A DNA stretch of 11,468 nt. Source: DASUEB01 sp036275295 (lineage in GTDB: Bacteria > Bacteroidota > Bacteroidia > Flavobacteriales_D > Luteibaculaceae). Below, one piece after another: positions 1-5,843 of this stretch. The notes beneath the pieces were generated by a model. The model searched no databases. It had not been told where the DNA came from and saw only the letters and a program-made list of their open reading frames with translations. Made by a program: the position numbers and the translations under genes. The stretch lies in contig DASUEB010000178.1 of NCBI GenBank assembly GCA_036275295.1, positions 1 to 11,468 of the forward strand. Reading direction: 5' to 3'. How positions within the stretch are numbered: the first letter of the stretch is position 1; the number at the start of each line of letters is the position of its first letter.

Positions 1-254
1 GTTAATTTTTTATTGATCCATCCCGCATAAACCATTACGGCAACCTCCAGTGTTTCTTTATCCGTAATGCGCCTTCCTTGGATCATCTTCCTTTCTATCC
101 CCAATTTAGAAAGCATTTCATCGGCCTTTACACCCCCACCGTGTACAATCAAAAAAGGAGAATCTATAAGCTTCAGTTGTGAAATCCATTGCTCCATGGC
201 AGCGGGGTCTTCGGTGATCTTGCCCCCTATTTTAAAAATGCGAACGGTCTTCAT
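1..254 (-). CDS. argB: N-acetylglutamate kinase (ArgB), N-terminal part, cut by window edge
   Basis: This kinase phosphorylates N-acyl-L-glutamate with ATP in the second step of arginine synthesis, in the cytoplasm. Only the first 84 residues are inside the window. They show the N-terminal KIGGKI motif (residues 8-13), the glycine-rich HGGGVKAD stretch (about 42-49) that lies near the ATP phosphates in the amino acid kinase family, the GRRITD motif (about 65-70), and the TLEVAVMVYAG helix after it. The ATG at 254-252 overlaps the argF' TGA (253-251) in an ATGA arrangement, which fixes the start and implies translational coupling. It is the sixth arg gene in a row; argE and argH would be expected beyond the edge but cannot be seen. 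Whether the natural substrate is acetyl- or succinylglutamate is not settled by sequence. Confidence 0.95.
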   Translation of the reverse strand, partial: MKTVRIFKIGGKITEDPAAMEQWISQLKLIDSPFLIVHGGGVKADEMLSKLGIERKMIQGRRITDKETLEVAVMVYAGWINKKL

Positions 255-1204
255 TTTAATGCTTCTAATATTTCTTTTAAAACTGCATATGCAGCTGTAA
301 TTCTGTTTGTTGCTTGTTCCAACACCAGCGAACGGGGCCCATTTAATAGGTCGTGACTCAACTCCAAACCACGGCGAACTGGTAAACAATGCATGATTCT
401 TGCTCCGGGGTTTGACAACAAACGGTGTTCATTGAGCAACCAATCACCCTCCACTGGTGGATTCTTCCCGTAATCGGAAAAAGACGACCAATTTTTCACG
501 TAGATAAAATCGGCGTCAGCAATGGCTTTATCTAAGTTGTATTCATACCCTAAGACGGGTTCAAAAGCCTTTGCCAGTTCGTAGCCGGGCGGACAGGCAA
601 TGGTAAATTGGTTTGTGAAAACGTTGGCCCATTGAGCGAAGGAATTGGGAACCGCCTGCGGCAAAGCTTTGATGTGAGGGGCCCAAGCTAACACCACCTT
701 GGGATGAGCCTTCGTTTTATATTCTTCCATGGTGATGATATCGGCCAAACTCTGCAAGGGATGCAAGGTTGCACTCTCCAAACTTACAATGGGAACCCCG
801 GCGTATTTGCGGAATTGCTCCATAACCTGTTCGCTGTAGTCGGCATCGCGATTGCTCAAGGATGGGAAACAGCGAATACCGAGGATATCGCAATATCTTC
901 CCATTACCGCCGCCGCGTCTTTCACGTGTTCAACCGACTGACCGTTCATAACGACATCGTCGCCAAACTCCAATGCCCATCCTTCGCTTCCCACATTCAT
1001 GACCACGGTTTGCAAACCTAATTTGGCCGCTGCCAATTGGGTGCTCATTCGGGTCCTCAAGCTGGGGTTAAAGAACAACAAACCCAATGTTTTTCCCAAA
1101 CCCAATTGAGGTGCGGCTGAAAAACCGCCTCGTTTGTACTCCAATGCCTTGTGCACGAAATTGATGGGTTGGTAAACATCCCTTTGACTAAGAAACTGTT
1201 TCAT
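251..1204 (-). CDS. argF': N-acylornithine carbamoyltransferase (ArgF' type)
   Basis: It transfers the carbamoyl group of carbamoyl phosphate to N-acetyl- or N-succinyl-L-ornithine, giving the N-acylcitrulline. This is the acylated variant of the arginine pathway known from Bacteroides and Xanthomonas. The 317-residue protein shows the SLRTR phosphate-binding motif (48-52), the EGWALEF segment with Trp76, HPLQ (148-151) for carbamoyl phosphate, and HCLPVRRG (272-279). EGWALEF and the overall pattern match the acyl-ornithine enzymes rather than ordinary OTCase. I chose the ATG at 1204, giving a 17-nt overlap with the argD end; a GTG at 1240 would add 12 residues with no family support. The stop overlaps the argB start by 4 nt. 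Residue 91, the position reported to set acetyl versus succinyl preference, is Val here (see findings), so the exact substrate is open. Confidence 0.93.
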   Translation of the reverse strand: MKQFLSQRDVYQPINFVHKALEYKRGGFSAAPQLGLGKTLGLLFFNPSLRTRMSTQLAAAKLGLQTVVMNVGSEGWALEFGDDVVMNGQSVEHVKDAAAVMGRYCDILGIRCFPSLSNRDADYSEQVMEQFRKYAGVPIVSLESATLHPLQSLADIITMEEYKTKAHPKVVLAWAPHIKALPQAVPNSFAQWANVFTNQFTIACPPGYELAKAFEPVLGYEYNLDKAIADADFIYVKNWSSFSDYGKNPPVEGDWLLNEHRLLSNPGARIMHCLPVRRGLELSHDLLNGPRSLVLEQATNRITAAYAVLKEILEALK

Positions 1205-2342
1205 GTGTTTGCTGGGTTTGGAAAACTTCTTGAAAGGCACTTACCACGGCTTCTACCTCTGACCGACTTACACAGAGCGGAGGCAGAAGGCGAATAACGC
1301 GCGGATCGGAGGCATTCCCGGTAAAGATGTGGTGTTTGCACAGCAACTGTTGCCTGATCTCAGCGGCCGGTTTTTGAAGAACCAGTCCAAGCATTAAACC
1401 CCTTCCAGTAACCCTCTCTACCCCTTGCAAGAGAGCGAGTTGTTGCGCCAGGTATTGCCCTTGTTCCAGAGCATTCGCCATTAAATTATCCGAATGCATG
1501 ACCTTTAACACCGTCAGCATGGCTGTGCAGGCGAGGTAATTTCCTCCAAAGGTAGTTCCCAACATTCCGGCCTTCGGTTTGAGGTGAGGGGCAATCAGCA
1601 CACCTCCTACCGGGAAACCGTTGCCTATACCTTTGGCTACGGTTATCAAATCGGGCTGCAAGCCTTCCGTCCATTGATGTGCAAAATACCGCCCGGTTCG
1701 ACCGCAGCCGGATTGAATTTCGTCGATGATCAGTTGCACCCCGTATTTTCTGCACTCATCCTGTAAAGCCAACAAAAAGGCATCGGTAGGCACACAAACA
1801 CCTGCTACTCCTTGAATTCCCTCTACAATAACGGCCGCTGTTTGGTTGGTGATCTGCCCCTGCAAAGCCTCGATGTCGTTAAATGGCAACCACTTTACGT
1901 GGTGATTTGCATTGAGAGGCGCAACGATAGATGGGTTATCGGTTATAGCCACTGCTGCACTGGTTCTACCGTGAAAAGAGCCGCTGAAAGCTATAACTTC
2001 AGACCTACCTGTGTGGAAAGATGCCAATTTTAAGGCATTTTCAACGGCCTCTGCACCTGAGTTACACATAAAAAACTGGTAATCCGTATAACCACTTGCC
2101 TCACCCAATCGCTGAGCCAACTCGTGCTGTATGGGCATCTGAACCGAGTTGCTGTAAAAGGCAATTCGATCCAACTGACTTACAAGGGCTTGATTGAATT
2201 TGGGATGGCTGTGGCCGATGGATATCACGGCGTGACCCCCGTAAAAATCCAAAAATGTCCGGTTTTGCTCATCAATCACTTGGGCGGCGCGGGCGCTTAC
2301 CGGGGTAACGGGCATGAGCGGATATACATCAAATGGTTTCAT
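1188..2342 (-). CDS. argD: Acetylornithine/succinylornithine aminotransferase (ArgD)
   Basis: This PLP-dependent class III aminotransferase converts N-acylglutamate semialdehyde to N-acylornithine using glutamate. The 384-residue protein has NSGAEAVENA (94-103) for the cofactor phosphate, SFHGRT (122-127), a VEGIQGVAG loop (173-181), DEIQSGCGRTG (207-217) with the Asp that contacts the pyridine nitrogen, and VAKGIGNGFPVG (235-246), where Lys237 is the likely Schiff-base lysine. The length is somewhat under the roughly 400 residues common for ArgD, but the fold looks complete. The start ATG at 2342 lies 2 nt after the argC stop, and the 3' end overlaps argF' by 17 nt. The place between argC and argF' follows the reaction order and supports ArgD over other class III aminotransferases. 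Confidence 0.95.
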   Translation of the reverse strand: MKPFDVYPLMPVTPVSARAAQVIDEQNRTFLDFYGGHAVISIGHSHPKFNQALVSQLDRIAFYSNSVQMPIQHELAQRLGEASGYTDYQFFMCNSGAEAVENALKLASFHTGRSEVIAFSGSFHGRTSAAVAITDNPSIVAPLNANHHVKWLPFNDIEALQGQITNQTAAVIVEGIQGVAGVCVPTDAFLLALQDECRKYGVQLIIDEIQSGCGRTGRYFAHQWTEGLQPDLITVAKGIGNGFPVGGVLIAPHLKPKAGMLGTTFGGNYLACTAMLTVLKVMHSDNLMANALEQGQYLAQQLALLQGVERVTGRGLMLGLVLQKPAAEIRQQLLCKHHIFTGNASDPRVIRLLPPLCVSRSEVEAVVSAFQEVFQTQQTHETVS

Positions 2343-2344
2343 CG

Positions 2345-3322
2345 TTAATAAGCTAAAGGTTTTAGTTGAAGCCCTGTGTTTTCGGGCAATTGAAAGGCGA
2401 TATTCATGTTTTGTACCGCTTGTCCCGAGGCTCCTTTCAATAAATTATCGAGAATGGATGTGACAACCAATTTTCCTCGACCTACTTGAGTGTGCAACAG
2501 GCATTTATTGGTGTTAATCACTTGTTTTAGATCGATGTCGGTGGGACTAATCCAAACAAAGGGCTCTTTGGCATAAAAATTGGAATACAATTCGTTTGCC
2601 TCCAAATGACTTCCGTTGAAGTCGATGGTGGCCGTAATTAATATTCCACGGGTGTGAGCCCCCCGCTGAGGTATAAAAATCAGCTGGTCATCTGTTAAGT
2701 TGAGGTGCTCCTGAATCTCCTCATTGTGCTGGTGACTGAGGGTTTTGTAGGTGCTAAGGTTATTATTCCGCCAGCTAAAATGGGTAGTTGAAGTAGGCGA
2801 TTGGCCGGCACCTGTGGATCCGGTAGTTCCCTGCACATGAATCTCGCCTGCCAACAAACCGCGCTGCTTGAGGGGAAGCAGAGCCAATTGAATAGCCGTT
2901 GCAAAACACCCAGGATTAGCGATGCTTTTAGCCGTTTGAATGGCAGATCGATTGAGCTCTGGGAGCCCGTAAACAAAGGTGCGTTCATTGAAGATTGACC
3001 CAGCTGCCAATCGAAAATCGTTACCCACGTCGATGACGAGAACTTGCGAACCTGGGCACAGTTTTTCAAGAGCCTGTTCTGATTTTCCATGACCCGAACA
3101 CAGGAAAAGCACATCCAGTGGAGCATCTTCCAGCCCATGTTGAAAAACGAGATCGGTTTCGCCGAGCAGATCCTTATGAACCTCGGCAACCGCCTTACCC
3201 GCCTGACTTTCACTTAGGGCTTGAAGTGTATGCACCGCGGGATGACGGAGCAACAAACGTATGAGTTCACCCCCTGTATAACCCGCGGCTCCATAAATGG
3301 CGACCGAAATATTATTTTTCAT
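2345..3322 (-). CDS. argC: N-acetyl-gamma-glutamyl-phosphate reductase (ArgC)
   Basis: ArgC reduces N-acylglutamyl phosphate to the semialdehyde with NADPH, the third step of arginine synthesis. The 325-residue protein begins with a Rossmann motif, GAAGYTGGELIR (11-22), continues to LCSGHGKSE (74-82) and the VIDVGNDFR segment, and has the catalytic cysteine in NPGCFAT (136-142, Cys139). GTTGSTGAGQSP (165-176) and the HQHNEEI segment (197-203), with a likely catalytic histidine, follow. An open frame extends upstream to 3430, but the Rossmann strand starts right after the ATG at 3322, and ArgC enzymes normally start there; the extra 36 codons are argG sequence read in another frame. The start overlaps the argG end by 11 nt. 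Confidence 0.95.
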   Translation of the reverse strand: MKNNISVAIYGAAGYTGGELIRLLLRHPAVHTLQALSESQAGKAVAEVHKDLLGETDLVFQHGLEDAPLDVLFLCSGHGKSEQALEKLCPGSQVLVIDVGNDFRLAAGSIFNERTFVYGLPELNRSAIQTAKSIANPGCFATAIQLALLPLKQRGLLAGEIHVQGTTGSTGAGQSPTSTTHFSWRNNNLSTYKTLSHQHNEEIQEHLNLTDDQLIFIPQRGAHTRGILITATIDFNGSHLEANELYSNFYAKEPFVWISPTDIDLKQVINTNKCLLHTQVGRGKLVVTSILDNLLKGASGQAVQNMNIAFQLPENTGLQLKPLAY

Positions 3323-4514
3323 GATGTACCGATACTTGGTTGAATATTTGAGCCTGATTGGCATAGATTTTGGCAAAACCACGAACATCTTGACCATTCC
3401 ATAGGGTATTGCTTTCGCCGTAACTTCCAAATCGGGGATCCATCAAATCGAAATCCGACTTAACTCCTTCCAACACGAATCGATAGGGGTGTAACTGAAC
3501 GAAAACCTCGCCACTTACTCGCTGTTGCGATTGACTCAAAAAGGCTTCGATGTCTCGCATAACAGGATCAAGGAATTGGCCTTCGTGCACCCAATGGCCG
3601 TACCACGTTGACAATTGATCTTTGGTGAGCAACTGCGATTTGGTTAACACGTGTTTCTCGAGCAAATGATGAGCTTTGAGAAGAATCATCGCTGCTGCGG
3701 AGGCAAAACCCACTCTACCTTTCATACCTATTATGGTATCGCCCACGTGAATATCTCGGCCAATTCCAAATGGACCTGCAAGGGATTCAAGCGCTTGAAT
3801 AAGCTCTACGGGTTTGAGTTCCACTCCGTTTAGGGCAACCGGTTCGCCTTTTAGAAAGCGAATCGAACACATTTCGGACTCGCTTTTAGAGACAGGAACC
3901 GGAAAGGCCTCCTCGGGCAACACGCCTCGCGAAACCAGCGTTTCTCTTCCTCCTACCGACGTGCCCCAAAGACCTTTATTGATAGAGTACACGGCTTTCT
4001 CTGGATTGTAATCGATGCCTTCTGCAAGCAAATAGGACACTTCTGCCTCCCGACTTAGACCCAAGTCGCGAATGGGGGTGATGATTTGTATTTGCGGACA
4101 GAGAACGGAGAACACCATATCGAAGCGAACCTGATCGTTACCCGCGCCTGTGCTTCCATGAGCAATGGCGGATGCACCTATAGCATTGGCGTATTCTGCC
4201 ACTGCAATGGCTTGTGTAACCCGCTCTGCACTCACCGACAACGGATATGTTTGGTTTTTCAGCGCATTGGCAAACAAGAGGTATTTCACACAATCGTCGT
4301 AAAACGCCTGTGTTCGGTTAGCCACCTCGAATGAGGCAAGCGGCAAGCGATTCGCGTGTTGCTCCATCTTTCTCAGCTCCTCAGACGAGAAGCCACCGGT
4401 GTTTACACATAGAGCATGTACTTCATACCCCATCTCCTTGTGAAGATAAACGGCACAAAAGGTCGTATCTAATCCGCCGCTGAAGGCCAACACTAGTTTA
4501 GTTGATGGTTTCAT
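3312..4514 (-). CDS. argG: Argininosuccinate synthase (ArgG)
   Basis: It joins citrulline and aspartate, using ATP, to make argininosuccinate. The 400-residue protein has the N-type ATP pyrophosphatase P-loop AFSGGLDT (10-17), the GSTGAGNDQVRFD signature (120-132) that binds citrulline and aspartate, and TPIRDLGL (146-153). The length matches the usual 400-residue bacterial enzyme. The start ATG (4514-4512) overlaps the preceding GNAT gene's TGA by 4 nt, so coupling is likely. ArgG acts on free citrulline, so a deacylase (ArgE-like) must work between ArgF' and this enzyme; none is visible in this window. A catabolic role is unlikely because the gene sits in a complete biosynthetic run. Confidence 0.96.
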   Translation of the reverse strand: MKPSTKLVLAFSGGLDTTFCAVYLHKEMGYEVHALCVNTGGFSSEELRKMEQHANRLPLASFEVANRTQAFYDDCVKYLLFANALKNQTYPLSVSAERVTQAIAVAEYANAIGASAIAHGSTGAGNDQVRFDMVFSVLCPQIQIITPIRDLGLSREAEVSYLLAEGIDYNPEKAVYSINKGLWGTSVGGRETLVSRGVLPEEAFPVPVSKSESEMCSIRFLKGEPVALNGVELKPVELIQALESLAGPFGIGRDIHVGDTIIGMKGRVGFASAAAMILLKAHHLLEKHVLTKSQLLTKDQLSTWYGHWVHEGQFLDPVMRDIEAFLSQSQQRVSGEVFVQLHPYRFVLEGVKSDFDLMDPRFGSYGESNTLWNGQDVRGFAKIYANQAQIFNQVSVHHEK

Positions 4515-5170
4515 GGATTTGTTTTTTGCGTTTTTTCAGTTAATAATCGATTGGTTTTTAATTGCATCCAGCGGCCATAAAGGCCAGAGCGCTTGGCGAC
4601 ATCCCAGATCGACTTTTTGGTTTTTGCGGTAATGGGATCGAAGAGCATGGCGGTGCACAGGCAATTTTTTCGCTCCTTGGCAAGCAAGATTTCGTGATTA
4701 ACACAGCTGGCACAGCCCTTCCAAAAAGCTTCGTCTTGAGTAAGCTCGCTGTAGGTTACCGGTTCGTAACCCAAATCGGCGTTGATTTTCATCACCGCCA
4801 AACCGGTTGTAAGTCCAAAAATCTTGGCGTCAGGGTAGCGTTTGCGCGAAAGCTCAAACACTTTCTGTTTAATTCTCTTGGCCAGCCCGTATTTCCTGAA
4901 AGCCGGAGCGACAATCAGTCCGCTATTGGCCACATATTTGCCGTGTGACCAAGTCTCAATGTAACAAAAGCCAGCCCACACCCCAGAGGTGGTCAGGGCA
5001 ATTACCGCTTTTCCCTCGCGCATTTTCTCTTGAATGTATTGCGGATTTCGTCGCGCAATGCCCGTGCCTCTGGCTTGAGCTGAAAGGTACATCTCATCGC
5101 AGATCATTTCGGCAAAACACAAGTGTTCCTCATTGGCCACGAGGACCAAAAATTGCAGTTTAGGTTCCAT
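4511..5170 (-). CDS. GNAT-family N-acetyltransferase heading the arg operon, probable glutamate N-acyltransferase
   Basis: This is a 219-residue GNAT protein. The acetyl-CoA motif is seen as SGLIVAPAFRKYGLAKRI (83-100), with the R/Q-x-x-G-x-A core at Arg92-Lys-Tyr-Gly95-Leu-Ala, after a beta strand with VIALTTSG (56-63). Unlike most GNATs, the C-terminal part carries Cys153-x2-Cys156 and, after 13 residues, Cys170-x-Cys172, a possible four-cysteine metal site. It is the first gene of the arg operon and overlaps argG by 4 nt. The pathway needs an enzyme that acylates glutamate, and no ArgA or ArgJ is seen here, so by context it is the best candidate for N-acetyl- or N-succinylglutamate synthesis. 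That role is inferred, not shown by sequence. The ATG at 5170 was preferred to a TTG at 5179, which would add only three residues. No Shine-Dalgarno sequence is visible. Confidence 0.85.
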   Translation of the reverse strand: MEPKLQFLVLVANEEHLCFAEMICDEMYLSAQARGTGIARRNPQYIQEKMREGKAVIALTTSGVWAGFCYIETWSHGKYVANSGLIVAPAFRKYGLAKRIKQKVFELSRKRYPDAKIFGLTTGLAVMKINADLGYEPVTYSELTQDEAFWKGCASCVNHEILLAKERKNCLCTAMLFDPITAKTKKSIWDVAKRSGLYGRWMQLKTNRLLTEKTQKTNP

Positions 5171-5365
5171 AATGAACAAATTTGGCTTTCGCCAATAATG
5201 ACACTGTTATAACCCCGTGAACAGCGAATCATATCGCATTCAAATGCACAGAGAATGGATCGTGGGGACACGGAGAACATCTCACGCAAACCCACAAAAC
5301 ACAGCCTGCACGTCTTGAAAACGGGCAATCAGTGGTATTTGATAAAATAAAATTTTGGAAAGGGA

Positions 5366-5534
5366 GCGTCTAGGCTCAACGTCGGAGAACGACGCATCGT
5401 CGGGTAGGAACAGAAAACCCGAAAGCGGGATTACCCGCGAAAGAAAGAGAACTCAGCAAAAATGAAAAAGGGGTCACTAGGTTATTTCCTAGACCTAGTG
5501 GCACTTTGGCCTTGCCATTCAAGAAAATGGCTTT
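5366..5534. ncRNA. Candidate structured RNA or leader: chain of GC-rich hairpins
   Basis: Several exact inverted repeats follow each other. CGTCG (5380-5384) pairs with CGACG (5390-5394), and GCGTC (5366-5370) could instead pair with GACGC (5391-5395). CGGGT (5401-5405) pairs with ACCCG (5417-5421), and GCGGG (5425-5429) with CCCGC (5434-5438). CACTAGGT (5475-5482) pairs with ACCTAGTG (5493-5500), and GCCATT (5514-5519) with AATGGC (5526-5531). The GC-rich stems stand out against AT-rich flanks. Read leftward, the CACTAGGT hairpin is followed by T-rich sequence, which could act as a weak terminator in a long arg leader. Read rightward, it could be a small RNA. I do not recognise a known RNA family, and the strand is not settled. 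Confidence 0.35.
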
Positions 5535-5774
5535 AAAGCAGTACAACATCTCACTTAAATTTGGCGCAAACTTCTAAAAAATTTTCCGATAAATAGCGAT
5601 ATATCAAAATTTTCTACTGTCTTGTTTGCAATTACACAGAAAATGCACTCGTTAATCCATAAAATTAGGTATTTGCAACTAATTCCACAATCGGCATCTT
5701 CTGCATCAGGAAGATCCAGATCTATCTATGATTCAGATTCGATAAAATTCCACTGAACCTAGAAATCGGGTAAT

Positions 5775-5794
5775 GATTCATTTTAAAGTGAATC
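5775..5794. promoter_or_regulatory. 20-bp near-perfect dyad, candidate operator
   Basis: GATTCATTTT is followed directly by AAAGTGAATC. Nine of the ten base pairs of the dyad are complementary; only position 7 against 14 (T and G) fails. It ends 14 bases before the probable -7 element of the secreted-protein gene, so it covers the place where the -33 element would be. That is a usual site for a repressor or for an activator touching RNA polymerase. Further GATTC(A/G) half-sites lie at 5730 and 5736. The binding protein is unknown. Confidence 0.4.
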
Positions 5795-5808
5795 TGCAAT
5801 ACACGTCG

Positions 5809-5816
5809 TTTTTTTG
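5809..5816 (+). promoter_or_regulatory. Probable -7 element for the secreted-protein gene
   Basis: TTTTTTTG matches the TTTG half of the Bacteroidota -7 consensus TAnnTTTG but lacks the leading TA. It lies 27 bases before the ATG at 5844, so a start of transcription near 5822 would leave a leader of about 20 nt. No good TTTG is found at the -33 position, where the dyad lies instead. This may mean a weak promoter that depends on an activator. Confidence 0.35.
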
Positions 5817-5843
5817 TACCTTAGGGTCATCCAAATACGCGTT

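Larger units (their letters stand above)
5171..5843. other. Divergent intergenic region between arg operon and secreted-protein gene
   Basis: These 673 nt hold no convincing gene, tRNA or rRNA on either strand. The left part (5171-5340) must include the arg operon leader on the minus strand; I could not find a good TAnnTTTG promoter there, the closest being TGCATTTG read leftward near 5246-5239. The middle (5366-5534) is a chain of hairpins, described separately. The right part is AT-rich and contains repeated GATTC half-sites and a long dyad before the rightward gene. An open frame on the minus strand at 5104-5328 runs through the GNAT start in another frame and has no recognisable protein features. 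Confidence 0.6.

Noticed and set aside
1205..1240. GTG start for argF'
   Set aside because: It would deepen the overlap with argD and adds residues not expected in the family.
3323..3430. Upstream extension of argC
   Set aside because: The extra codons are argG sequence in another frame; the Rossmann strand starts right after ATG 3322.
5239..5246. Leftward TGCATTTG as the arg operon promoter
   Set aside because: The second base departs from TAnnTTTG and no TTTG is found at the right distance upstream.
5104..5328. Minus-strand ORF upstream of the GNAT gene
   Set aside because: It reads through the GNAT start in another frame; composition and sequence look non-coding.
5814..5843. TTG start giving a 10-residue longer secreted protein
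   Set aside because: It lies in the probable -7 element, and the signal peptide begins cleanly at the ATG pair at 5844/5847.
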